Source: Euzebyales bacterium
GTDB lineage: Bacteria; Actinomycetota; Nitriliruptoria; Euzebyales; JAHELV01
NCBI GenBank assembly: GCA_036374135.1
Contig: DASUUK010000041.1
Span: 1-64,000 of the forward strand
Direction: 5' to 3'
Length of the DNA: 64,000 nucleotides
Numbering within the stretch: the first letter of the stretch is position 1; each line of letters opens with the position of its first letter. The notes beneath the pieces are model-generated. The model was given only the letters and a program-made list of their open reading frames with translations, ran no database searches and was not told the DNA's origin. Positions 25,467 to 33,901 of this stretch are shown here, piece by piece. A program made the translations under genes and the position numbers.

Positions 25467-27065
25467 TCACTCGCCGACGTACGGATGGATGGGCTGGCGA
25501 CCCGCCGACGTCACCGCACGCACGGCATCGATGACGACAGGGTGGAACACGTACTCCTCCACATCGTCGGGGACGTCGAACTCGTCGATGTCGGCGAGCG
25601 AGTAGAAGCGGTGGGTGCCCGGTCGCTCGGCGTAGCCGAGCAGGCCGTTCTGCCAGAGGACGGCCGGCACGTCGGTGTGGCCGTCGAACGTCTCGTTGCC
25701 GGCGTCGCGCAGCGTCATGAGGTCCTTGAAGCTGAACCGGTCGGTGCCCACCAGCCCGAGGATGTCGCGCAGTTCGCGCTGTACGGACTGGGCATACTCA
25801 TTGCTGCTGACATACGCCTCCGAGTAGCCGTGCAGCGCCGCGTTGCCCGGCATCATGTCGGCGGCGATCTGGTTGGCGCACTGGGCGAGCTGCGAGTTGC
25901 CGAACCGCTTGGCCGACTGCGACACGATCCGCCGCAGCACCTCGTCGGGCATCCGGTCGCGCCCGGCGGCCCGCTGCCGCAGGACCTCCTGGCTCAGCGC
26001 GTTGCCCAGCGACACGACGTCGCGCGGGATCAGCCGGGTGTGGCGCAGGAGGTAGTCGATGGCCTGCTCGTCGATGTCGCGGCGCTCGTTGTGGACCACG
26101 GTCGTGCCGAGCCAGCTCGCCGTCGCGTCCTCCGACGAGCCCGGTGCCATCTGGAACTGCGGGGCGAGCCACTGCAGCTTGTGGCGGAGCAGGATCTCGA
26201 TCGACCCACGGCCCCAGCTGAGCACCCGGATGTGGGGCTCACCGTGGTATCGGGGAGCGTGCTCGTCTCGGTACACCGACGACAGCACGATGTCGCGGAT
26301 GCACGCCACGATGTGCAGACGCCCGCCCAGCCGTGGATCGCGCAGCATCCGCATGGTCTCGAAGAACAGCCCCTTCTGGCAGCGCAACCAGTACATCGGC
26401 GCGCTGGAGAACTCCTCGTCGACGGCGTCGATGTAGAAGAAGATCGGTGGCGTCTCGGCCAGCAGCTCGGCCAGCAGGTCCTCGAGGTCGTCCCACCGCT
26501 GGTCGTCCATCAGCCGGGTCAGTTCGTAGGCCGACTTGCAGCGGCTCACCAGCGCCCGAAGCTCACTGTAGACGGTGCGGGGCCGCCGCACGTCGTCGAT
26601 CATCTCGAGGTAGCGGCGACGCAGCAGCCGTTCGTCCTCCTCGGACAGGTACGGCAGCAGTGCGGGGTCGGCCAGCAGGTACGTGGCCAGCGACCGGAGG
26701 ATCGCGCAGCGCCACAGCTGCATCCACTTCTCGGTCAGGTAGGCGTCGGGGAACCACTGGCACGCCTTGACGATGACCTCGGTCGACGGGACGCTCTGCT
26801 GGATGTGGCAGGCGTAGACCGACTCCTGCCTGTTCTGGTGGTTGTGCAGCCGGCGCAGGTACACGGTCTTGCCCGCGCCCATGCGCCCGACGATGATGCG
26901 TGCCGTCGCATCGCTCGCGCGCGTCGCCAGCGCCCCGTACGCCGGGTTGCCGCGGAAGTCGACGAAGCCCTCGAGCAACGTGTCGAGGTCGGCGCGCGAC
27001 CCGTCCGGGTTGCCGAACGGTCCGACGGGGTCGATCGAGGAACCGGTCCCTACCGTCTGCGCCAT
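25467..27065 (-). CDS. P-loop ATPase, Sll1717-like (STAND/KAP-related)
   Basis: A 532-aa cytoplasmic ATPase. Walker A GRMGAGKTVYLRRLHNHQ is at ~60-77 and Walker B IFFYIDAVDEEFSS at ~225-238. A conserved sensor-like segment, FFETMRMLRDPRLGGRLHIV, and a block beginning RDIVLSSVYRDEHAPRYHG follow. The last ~120 residues look like winged-helix/reader domains ending in YVFHPVVIDAVRAV. I recognise the general Sll1717-type family but know no firm function; relatives are sometimes found near defence or stress genes. ATG 27065 has GAGGG upstream. It stands alone, convergent with the LAL gene. Confidence 0.7.
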   Translation of the reverse strand: MAQTVGTGSSIDPVGPFGNPDGSRADLDTLLEGFVDFRGNPAYGALATRASDATARIIVGRMGAGKTVYLRRLHNHQNRQESVYACHIQQSVPSTEVIVKACQWFPDAYLTEKWMQLWRCAILRSLATYLLADPALLPYLSEEDERLLRRRYLEMIDDVRRPRTVYSELRALVSRCKSAYELTRLMDDQRWDDLEDLLAELLAETPPIFFYIDAVDEEFSSAPMYWLRCQKGLFFETMRMLRDPRLGGRLHIVACIRDIVLSSVYRDEHAPRYHGEPHIRVLSWGRGSIEILLRHKLQWLAPQFQMAPGSSEDATASWLGTTVVHNERRDIDEQAIDYLLRHTRLIPRDVVSLGNALSQEVLRQRAAGRDRMPDEVLRRIVSQSAKRFGNSQLAQCANQIAADMMPGNAALHGYSEAYVSSNEYAQSVQRELRDILGLVGTDRFSFKDLMTLRDAGNETFDGHTDVPAVLWQNGLLGYAERPGTHRFYSLADIDEFDVPDDVEEYVFHPVVIDAVRAVTSAGRQPIHPYVGE

Positions 27066-27643
27066 GCCGAGCCCTCTGCTGTGGCACCGCGTGTCCTGCC
27101 ATCGCGCCGTCCGCCACGCCGCGCCGACTCCAACGATAGGCCACGGCACCGCGCATGACGAGGGCCGAATCCCCCTCCGAGCCACGCCGCCGTATCGCGA
27201 CCGGCCGTCGCACCGTCAGAGCAGTAGCGCGTCCGGAGCCACGGGTTGCCATGCACATGCAGCCGCGCCGCCGAGGCATGTTGGGGGTTGACCGGCTCCG
27301 CTCGGCGCTCCTAGCATCGCCGACAGCGGATTCAGCAGCCCGATCCCGTCGGCGAGGCGGGGTTCGGCAACCGAAGCGCACGCGCCGGGCACCGCCGATG
27401 CGGGCAGCGGGGGCACTGTGCTGAGCCGGAACGTAGGTGGATGCCGATGGTCCACATCATGGCGCTGCGCGCGGTGACGACGCCACCCGTCGCCGGACCT
27501 GTGCGCGGCCCCACGCCGTACTCCGGTCACCCACCCGGCGCGCGGCGGCGGCAATCGCCGGCCCTGTGCCACCCGGACCGCGACCAGGATCCACGGGCCC
27601 GCGCTGCGCGGGCCCGTTCTGCTGTGCGCCAAAGGAGGCGACC
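27066..27643. other. 578-base divergent gap with long leader of the LLM operon
   Basis: No gene is supported here. The left part carries a minus-strand TATCGT (~27134-27139) that may be the ATPase promoter. The right part holds GC-rich stems, including CGGCG-GCAAT-CGCCG near 27545-27560, and ends with a strong hairpin at 27594-27616, just before the ribosome site of the LLM gene. I could not match it to a known riboswitch class. Confidence 0.5.
27594..27616 (+). terminator. hairpin plus TTCT in the leader of the LLM operon
   Basis: CGGGCCCGCG-CTG-CGCGGGCCCG, followed by TTCTGCT, forms a perfect 10-bp stem ending ~14 bases before AAAGGAGG of the next gene. There is no + strand gene within 2 kb upstream to terminate, so attenuation of the downstream operon is more likely than plain termination. 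Confidence 0.6.
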
Positions 27644-28696
27644 ATGGTGAGGTTCAGCTACGTGCAGCTGCCCGACTATCCGTTGGACGACTGCATCGCG
27701 AACATCCGGGCAGCCGACGAGCTGGGCTTCTACGCCTGCTACAGCGTCGATGAGACGTGGCACAAGGACATGTGGCTGCTGTTCGCGGCGGCCGCCGACA
27801 AGACCAGCACGATCCGCATGGGCCCCAACGTCACGCACGTCATCCTGCGCGAGCCCACCCTCATCGCCCAGCAGCTCGCGACGCTCGACGAGCTGACGAA
27901 CGGCCGCGCCGAGGCCGTGGTCAGCTTCGGCAACCTCGGGCTGCTCCGCCAGTACGGCATCGACTGGAGCGAAATGAAGCCCCTGTCGCGTCTGCGCGAG
28001 GGGATGCACGTGCTGCGGACCTTCCTCGACGACGGCGCGATCACCTTCGACGGCGACTTCTTCACCTACTCGGGGCTCTACACGTTCGCGCGTCCGGTGC
28101 AGGAGCGCGTGCCACTGAAGCTGGGGGGGATGGGTGGACCGAAGTCGTTCGAGCTGGCCGGCGAGATCGCCGACGGGCTGCACCACGCGCTGGGCTACTC
28201 CCGCGAGAACTACGACTACGTCGCCGAGCACTTCCGTGCAGGCGCGCAGAGGGCGGGACGCGATCCCGCCGAACTCGACCTCGGCGCGTGGCTGGTCATG
28301 GCGGTCGGCGAGGACTCCCACGCCGCCAAGGACGCCGCCCGCATCATGGTCGCCTTCTACATCTCGTCGATGCCTGAGAGCCAGCTGCAGCGCCATGGCC
28401 TGGAGGCCGCGGAGCTGCAGCCGATCGTGGACGCGCTCGGGGAGGGCAAGGTCGACAAGGCGATCGAGATGACGAGCCCCGAGCTCGCCGCGAAGCTGTC
28501 AGTCGCCGGCACGCCTGAGGAGTGCGTCGAGCAGCTGCAGGCGGACATCCTGCCGACCGGCGTCAACCACGTGATCGCGGCGCTCACGGACCCGGCCCTC
28601 GTCCGGTTGTTCACCGGCCGTGACATCACCGGCGTGCCCGACGTCAAGGGGCAGCTGCGACTGGTCGCCGAGCGGATGATGCCGGCCGTGAACTGA
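27644..28696 (+). CDS. LLM-class (luciferase-like, probably F420-dependent) oxidoreductase
   Basis: A 350-aa TIM-barrel flavin or F420 enzyme resembling methylenetetrahydromethanopterin reductase (Mer)-like proteins. Visible segments are ELGFYACYSVDETWHKDMW, MGPNVTHVILREPTLIAQQL, and ATLDELTNGRAEAVVSFGN. The cofactor-phosphate region includes VPLKLGGMGGPKSFELAGEI and ADGLHHALGYS. A perfect AAAGGAGG ribosome site precedes ATG 27644. It heads an operon with a CCG-type Fe-S protein, a GlcD-like flavoprotein and an aldehyde dehydrogenase, so it probably performs one step in a shared oxidation route; the substrate is unknown. Confidence 0.85.
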   Translation: MVRFSYVQLPDYPLDDCIANIRAADELGFYACYSVDETWHKDMWLLFAAAADKTSTIRMGPNVTHVILREPTLIAQQLATLDELTNGRAEAVVSFGNLGLLRQYGIDWSEMKPLSRLREGMHVLRTFLDDGAITFDGDFFTYSGLYTFARPVQERVPLKLGGMGGPKSFELAGEIADGLHHALGYSRENYDYVAEHFRAGAQRAGRDPAELDLGAWLVMAVGEDSHAAKDAARIMVAFYISSMPESQLQRHGLEAAELQPIVDALGEGKVDKAIEMTSPELAAKLSVAGTPEECVEQLQADILPTGVNHVIAALTDPALVRLFTGRDITGVPDVKGQLRLVAERMMPAVN

Positions 28697-28809
28697 GCCG
28701 GCGGCTGGCAAGGTCCTCGGTCCGTCCGCCCGTTCCGCCGTCGGCCGCGCCGCGTCGTCCGCCCGTCCCGCCAGCCAGCCCGCCTGAGACTGCTAGAGAG
28801 GAGCCGCAC

Positions 28810-30081
28810 GTGACCGATGTCGATCCCGCCACCGAGACCTTCGTCGAGCAGTGGCGCGACCACGCCTACAGCTGCTTCAGCTCCGGCCACAAGTTCTGCC
28901 GCAACGTGTGCCCGGTCATGGGCGTGACCCAGGATGAGAACCACTCCCCGACCGCGTTCCACGCGAACGTCGTTGCGATGGAGCAGGGCCTGGTGTCACT
29001 GGAGGACGTCGCGCGCGACTACGTCCACTGCACACAGTGCGGGGCGTGCGAGACGCGGTGCCCGAACACCCTGATGGCGGGCGACTTCTACCGCCACCGC
29101 ACCCGCACCGTGGACCTGGTGAAGGCGGTCCGCGCGCTGGCGGTCGAGCACGGCATCGAGCAGCCGGGCTGGAAGGCGTGGGTCGACGCGACCGTCGCTG
29201 TGCGCAGCGAGCCGGTGCTGGACGTACCCGTCGAGCAGGAGCGCGTCGCGGACTGGGCCGACGGACTTGACCTGCCGATCGGCGGTGACACCATCCTGTT
29301 CGTCGACTGCGAGGCGGCCTTCTACCGGACGTCGTTGCCACGCGCGGTGGCCGGGGTCCTGCGTGCGGGCAGCGTCGAGTTCGGGCTGATGCGCGAACAG
29401 TGGTGCTGCGGGGGACCCGCCCGGGAGATGGGGTACGCGGATCGGGCGCGCGAGTTCGCCGAGCACAACCTGGCCGACTGGCGCGACACCGGGGTACGGC
29501 GCGTGATCACGCTGGACCCGCACGACTACATCAGCTTCACCGAGGACTACGTCGAGTACTTCGGCGACGACTACGACATCGAGATCGCCCACGTCACCGA
29601 ACTGGTCGCCGAGCTGATCCGCGACGGCGACCTCGAGCTGACCGTCCCGATCGACGCGGTCGCCACATACCACGATCCGTGTCGGCTGAACAAGCGCAAG
29701 GGCATCTACGAGTCGCCGCGCGAGATCCTGCGCGCGATCCCGGGGTTGACCTTCCGCGACGTCGACCACGTCACGCAGTGGGCGTACTGCTCGGGTGCCG
29801 GCGGCGGCCTGGCGGTCGAGCGACCAGATCTGACCGCTGCGATCAGCGCCCAGCGGCTGGACCGCGCGGCCGAGCTGGACGTCGACACGCTGGTGTCGGC
29901 GTGTGTGTGGTCGGAGCGGCCACTGAGCAAAGCAGGCACCGACCGCGGCATCGAGGTCCGCGACCTGATGGAGCTGGTCGCGACGTCCGCCGGCATCGAC
30001 ATCGGCGCGACAGGCCCACCTTCTGGGGAACGCCCCCAACACGGAGTCGCCGAATCGTCCCCAGAAGGGGGCCGGGCATGA
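28810..30081 (+). CDS. (Fe-S)-binding CCG-domain protein (GlcF/HdrD-like)
   Basis: A 423-aa electron-transfer subunit. Four-cysteine clusters are visible: C22, C30 and C34 near the N terminus, and the ferredoxin-type set C74, C77, C80, C84 in YVHCTQCGACETRCPNTLM. Two CCG-type segments follow: REQWCCGGPAREMGY and YHDPCRLNKRKGIYE with AYCSGAGGG. This is the GlcF/HdrD/LldE pattern, which takes electrons from a partner flavoprotein to the quinone pool. The next gene is exactly such a flavoprotein and overlaps by ATGA. GTG 28810 has AGAGGAG upstream. Confidence 0.88.
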   Translation: MTDVDPATETFVEQWRDHAYSCFSSGHKFCRNVCPVMGVTQDENHSPTAFHANVVAMEQGLVSLEDVARDYVHCTQCGACETRCPNTLMAGDFYRHRTRTVDLVKAVRALAVEHGIEQPGWKAWVDATVAVRSEPVLDVPVEQERVADWADGLDLPIGGDTILFVDCEAAFYRTSLPRAVAGVLRAGSVEFGLMREQWCCGGPAREMGYADRAREFAEHNLADWRDTGVRRVITLDPHDYISFTEDYVEYFGDDYDIEIAHVTELVAELIRDGDLELTVPIDAVATYHDPCRLNKRKGIYESPREILRAIPGLTFRDVDHVTQWAYCSGAGGGLAVERPDLTAAISAQRLDRAAELDVDTLVSACVWSERPLSKAGTDRGIEVRDLMELVATSAGIDIGATGPPSGERPQHGVAESSPEGGRA

Positions 30082-31595
30082 CCGAGGTGCTGCCGGTCGG
30101 CATCACCGACCACGTGATCGACGAGCTGCGCGGCATCTGCGGCGAGGACGGGGTACGCATCGACCGTCCCGCGCGGGTGAACCGGACCCGGGTGCCCGCG
30201 CCGTTCCGCGTGCACCGCTGGGCCGAGCACGTGCCCGATGTCGTGGTGCTGCCACGCTCGACGGAGCAGACCGCCGAGGTCGTGCGCCTGGCCAACCGCG
30301 AGCGCGTCCCGGTGGTCCCGAGGGCGGCCGGTACGGGCCTCACCGACGGCGCGACGCCACTGCGCCACGGCATCCTGCTCGACGTCAAGCGCATGAACCA
30401 GATCCGCGACATCGACCTGGTCGACCGCACCGTGACGGTCGGACCTGGCATCAGCATGCTCAAGCTGAACGAGGTGCTGCGCCCCCACGGCGTCATCTAT
30501 CCCGACGATCCGGCCAGCTACCCCTGCTCGATGGTGGGCGGGCGCATCGGCACCGGCGGCTGGTCGCTGATCGGTGCCCGCTACGGCCACACCCGCGACC
30601 TGGTCATCTCGATGACCGTGGTGCTGCCGACCGGCGACGTCGTGCAGATCGGCGACGGCGGCGGCCGCAAGCTGCGCAAGGCGTCGACAGGGTTCAGCCT
30701 GAAGCAGCTGTTCATGGGCCACGAGGGCACGCTCGGGGTGGTCACCGAGGCGACGTTGGAGCTGGTGCCCCGGCCCGAGGTCGAGTTCGCCGCGTTCTTC
30801 GGCTACCCCGACTACCAGACGGCCTACGCGTCGACCGGCGCGCTCGCGAAGTCGGGCTTCGCCACGCTGGCCGGCGTGGTGCTGTTCGACGAGTGGAAGC
30901 TGGCGTACCTGCGCAGGGACGACGAGGCGTACATCGAGCAGCCCGAATCGCTGAAGGCGGTCGTGGCGTTGGCGGCCTACGGCAACCGGGACGAGGTGAC
31001 CCCGGCCGCCAGGGCGCTGATGCGCATCGGCCGCGAGTCCGGCGGCGACTACCTCGGCGACGAGGTGTCGCAGGGCGACTGGGCCGCGCGTCACGACCGC
31101 TACGCCATCCCGTTGCACGGCCGCGCGCCGGACGGGCAGGTGGTGCCCATGTCGTGGCACTGCGAGGACGCCGCACTCAACTACAGCGTGCTGCCACAGG
31201 TGCGTGAGGAGTGGCACGCGATCGTCGCGCGGTACCGCGAGCGGTACGGCATCTTCGACGACTGGGGCATGTTCGCCTACACCAACGGCGCGTACAAACC
31301 CTGGGGCGACTACCTGGTCGAGATCGACGTCGGCATCTGGGAGCAGCAGCTCGACGACGAGACCTGGGAGGGCTGGGTCAACTGCAAGCGCGAGATCACC
31401 GAGGTCACGTTGCAGTACGGCGGATCGATCAGCGCCTGTCACGGCGCCAGCCGCGAGGGCGACGTCGAGTACGTGCCGGCCGAGCTGGGTGGCGCCTTCG
31501 ACGTCATGAAGCAGATCAAGCGGACGCTGGACCCCAACAACGTGATGAACCCCGGCAAGTACCTGCTGGACCAGGCCTATGAGGAGACGCCATGA
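30078..31595 (+). CDS. FAD-binding oxidoreductase (GlcD/D-lactate dehydrogenase-like)
   Basis: A 505-aa VAO/PCMH-type flavoprotein. The FAD-binding half has VVLPRSTEQTAEVVRLANRE, VPVVPRAAGTGLTDGATPLR and YPCSMVGGRIGTGGWSLIGA, with YGHTRDLVISMTVVLPTGDV. The C-terminal cap ends PNNVMNPGKYLLDQ, the family signature. GlcD relatives oxidise 2-hydroxyacids; the true substrate here is not assigned. It should pass electrons to the Fe-S protein encoded immediately upstream (ATGA overlap) and on to menaquinone. An 80-aa protein follows, again with an ATGA overlap. Confidence 0.88.
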   Translation: MTEVLPVGITDHVIDELRGICGEDGVRIDRPARVNRTRVPAPFRVHRWAEHVPDVVVLPRSTEQTAEVVRLANRERVPVVPRAAGTGLTDGATPLRHGILLDVKRMNQIRDIDLVDRTVTVGPGISMLKLNEVLRPHGVIYPDDPASYPCSMVGGRIGTGGWSLIGARYGHTRDLVISMTVVLPTGDVVQIGDGGGRKLRKASTGFSLKQLFMGHEGTLGVVTEATLELVPRPEVEFAAFFGYPDYQTAYASTGALAKSGFATLAGVVLFDEWKLAYLRRDDEAYIEQPESLKAVVALAAYGNRDEVTPAARALMRIGRESGGDYLGDEVSQGDWAARHDRYAIPLHGRAPDGQVVPMSWHCEDAALNYSVLPQVREEWHAIVARYRERYGIFDDWGMFAYTNGAYKPWGDYLVEIDVGIWEQQLDDETWEGWVNCKREITEVTLQYGGSISACHGASREGDVEYVPAELGGAFDVMKQIKRTLDPNNVMNPGKYLLDQAYEETP

Positions 31596-31834
31596 TCGGC
31601 TTCCTGCTGTCGCGTCAGCAGCCGCCCGCACCACGGCGGATCAAGCAGGACGTCGTCATGCGGTTCGATGACGTCTACGAGATCGACCCAGGGCTGATGC
31701 ACACGATCGAGCAGGACGAGATGCCGGCGTGGGACACGCACCGCATCGTCGCACATCGCTGGGACCACCTCGACTGGATGCATGACCACTGGGCCGATGC
31801 GGTGCTGTCGGCCGAGGATCTGGAGGAGCAATGA
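31592..31834 (+). CDS. small acidic, Trp/His-rich protein of unknown function
   Basis: An 80-aa protein I do not recognise. It is acidic and rich in Asp, Glu, His and Trp ([20 protein letters not shown]), with two MH/HW clusters that could bind a metal. There is no signal peptide or membrane segment. Its start overlaps the stop of the FAD oxidase gene, and its stop overlaps the aldehyde dehydrogenase start (both ATGA), so it is surely translated with them. A role as an assembly factor or small subunit of the oxidase complex is an inference from position only. Confidence 0.75.
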   Translation: MIGFLLSRQQPPAPRRIKQDVVMRFDDVYEIDPGLMHTIEQDEMPAWDTHRIVAHRWDHLDWMHDHWADAVLSAEDLEEQ

Positions 31835-33270
31835 CCGTGACCGACGTCGAGGTGGCGAACTTCATCGCCGGCGAGCGGCGCGACGCCGTGGACGGGCGCA
31901 CCAGCGAGCTGACCGACCCCACGACCGGTGAGGTGTTCGCAGAGGCGCCCCTGTCGGGAGAAGGCGACGTCCACGCCGCATGCCAGGGTGCGGCGCGCGC
32001 GTTCGAGCGCTGGCGCACGACCACGCCGTCGGAGCGCAGCCTCGCGCTGCTGCGGATCGCCGACGCGATCGAGGACCGGGCCGAGGAACTGGTCGAACTC
32101 GAGTCGCGCAACACCGGCAAGCCGATCGGGCTGACCATGGAGGAGGAGATCCCCATGATGGTCGACCAGATCCGCTTCTTCGCGGGTGCCGCGCGCGTGC
32201 TCGAAGGGCGCGCCGCCGGCGAGTACATGGCCGGGCACACGTCGTTCATCCGGCGTGAGCCGGTCGGCGTGTGCGCGCAGGTCACGCCGTGGAACTACCC
32301 GATGATGATGGCGGTCTGGAAGTTCGCGCCCGCCATCGCCGCGGGCAACGCCGTGGTGCTCAAGCCGTCCGACACCACCCCGGTGACGACGGCGTGGCTG
32401 GCCGAGCTGATGGCCGAGCACCTGCCGGCCGGCGTGTTCAACGTGATCTGTGGCGACCGTGGGACGGGCGCCGCGCTGGTGTCCCACCCGATCCCGGCGA
32501 TGGCCAGCATCACCGGCAGCGTCCGGGCCGGCATGGAAGTCATGCGGGCCGCCGCCGACGACCTCAAACGGGTCCACCTCGAGCTGGGCGGCAAGGCGCC
32601 GGTGGTGGTCTTCGACGACGCGGACGTCGAAGCGGCGGCAGCCGACATCGCGGTCGCCGGCTACTTCAACGCGGGCCAGGACTGCACGGCGGCCACACGG
32701 GTGCTCGCCGGGTCGGGCATCCACGACGACTTCCTGTCCGCGCTGGTCAGCGAGGCCGAGGGCGCCCGGACCGGACCGCCCGACCACGATGATGTGCTGT
32801 ACGGCCCGTTGAACAACGCCGACCAGTTCGCGAAGGTCAGCGGCTTCCTCGAGCGTCGACCCGATCACGCGACGGTGGCGACGGGCGGGACGCAGGTCGG
32901 CGATGCCGGCTACTTCTACGCGCCGACCGTCGTCGCGGACCTGCGCCAGGACGACGAGATGATCCAGGACGAGATCTTCGGACCGGTCATCACCGTCCAG
33001 CGGTTCGACGACGAGGAGAAGGCGCTGGCATGGGCCAACGACGTCAGCTACGGCCTGGCGTCCAGCGTCTGGACGCGCGACCATGGCCGCGCGATGCGCA
33101 TGGCGGCGGGCCTGGACTTCGGCTGCGTATGGATCAACTGCCACATCCCGCTCGTGGCCGAGATGCCCCATGGCGGGTTCAAGCACTCGGGCCACGGCAA
33201 GGACCTGTCGATGTACGGCTTCGAGGACTACACCCGCATCAAGCACGTCATGAGCAACATCGGGGTCTGA
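31831..33270 (+). CDS. aldehyde dehydrogenase (betaine/aminobutyraldehyde type)
   Basis: A 479-aa NAD(P)-dependent aldehyde dehydrogenase. The sequence shows [20 protein letters not shown] (family PWN), [13 protein letters not shown], the glutamate in [11 protein letters not shown], and the nucleophile cysteine in [29 protein letters not shown] and the C-terminal [20 protein letters not shown] match gamma-aminobutyraldehyde/betaine-aldehyde dehydrogenases (PatD/BetB-like). It closes the five-gene operon. With the neighbouring TmpA/TmpB-like genes, a quaternary-amine aldehyde is a plausible substrate, but this is inference. Confidence 0.9.
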   Translation: MTVTDVEVANFIAGERRDAVDGRTSELTDPTTGEVFAEAPLSGEGDVHAACQGAARAFERWRTTTPSERSLALLRIADAIEDRAEELVELESRNTGKPIGLTMEEEIPMMVDQIRFFAGAARVLEGRAAGEYMAGHTSFIRREPVGVCAQVTPWNYPMMMAVWKFAPAIAAGNAVVLKPSDTTPVTTAWLAELMAEHLPAGVFNVICGDRGTGAALVSHPIPAMASITGSVRAGMEVMRAAADDLKRVHLELGGKAPVVVFDDADVEAAAADIAVAGYFNAGQDCTAATRVLAGSGIHDDFLSALVSEAEGARTGPPDHDDVLYGPLNNADQFAKVSGFLERRPDHATVATGGTQVGDAGYFYAPTVVADLRQDDEMIQDEIFGPVITVQRFDDEEKALAWANDVSYGLASSVWTRDHGRAMRMAAGLDFGCVWINCHIPLVAEMPHGGFKHSGHGKDLSMYGFEDYTRIKHVMSNIGV

Positions 33271-33343
33271 CCCGCCGGTGTGGCGGCCAGCAGCGGTCCA
33301 CCCGCGCCGGCTGCCACCCCCGGAGCGTGACGCCCGCACAGGC

Positions 33344-33901
33344 TCAGGTCGTGGCGCGGGGTTGTCGAGCGAACAACTCGCGGACCATTGGCTCGAAGAA
33401 CGCCAGTGGCAGGGTGTCGTAGTCGGGATCGAACGAGTTCTGGTCGTACGCGGCGCAGAAGTCGACCGTCGCCTGGTAGTGGGGGTGGTCGCGGTAGCGG
33501 TCGCGCGCGTGCGGGTCCGCGCCGACGTGATGGAACCAGTAGACGCCCTGGAACAGGCCGTGGTGGCGCACGATCCACCAGCTGCGCTGAGACACGTACG
33601 GCCGCAGCACAGCGGCCGCCACCTCCGCGTGGTTGGCGGGGCCGAGCACGTCGCCGATGTCGTGCAACAGCGCGCACACGACCATCTCGTCATCCTCGCC
33701 CGCCCGGTGGGCACGGGTCGCAGCCTGCAGGCTGTGCTCCAGCCGCGTGACCTGGTAGCCGGACGGTGTGTCCATGTCCCGTAGCCACCCGAGAACCCGG
33801 TCCGCGTACCGCTCGAGCTCGTCGCGCTCGTACGTCGCGAGCAGCGCGTAGTCCTCGGCCGTGCCGTCCTGCATGCACGTGAAGCCCACCACCCCGGTCA
33901 C
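33344..33901 (-). CDS. HD-domain mixed-valent diiron oxygenase, TmpB-like
   Basis: A 185-aa HD-fold protein of the PhnZ/TmpB oxygenase type rather than a phosphohydrolase. Expected diiron ligands are visible: Y18 in QDGTAEDYALL, H56 in RLEHSLQ, H80-D81 in ALLHDIGD, H91 in GPANHAEV, a histidine in VRHHGLFQG, and D153 in AYDQNSFDPDYD. TmpB oxidatively cleaves the hydroxylated product of TmpA to give glycine betaine and phosphate. Its start codon overlaps the stop of the TauD/GBBH-like gene (ATGA), which matches the known tmpAB pairing. Other phosphonates remain possible substrates. Confidence 0.78.
   Translation of the reverse strand: MTGVVGFTCMQDGTAEDYALLATYERDELERYADRVLGWLRDMDTPSGYQVTRLEHSLQAATRAHRAGEDDEMVVCALLHDIGDVLGPANHAEVAAAVLRPYVSQRSWWIVRHHGLFQGVYWFHHVGADPHARDRYRDHPHYQATVDFCAAYDQNSFDPDYDTLPLAFFEPMVRELFARQPRATT

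Noticed and set aside
27401-27643. Known riboswitch (TPP, cobalamin, SAM, glycine, guanidine) in the LLM leader
   Set aside because: The conserved core sequences of these classes are not seen; only generic GC-rich stems are.
33344-33901. HD phosphohydrolase (nucleotidase) reading of the HD protein
   Set aside because: The DGTxEDY tyrosine, the extra histidines and the partner dioxygenase fit the diiron oxygenase branch better.
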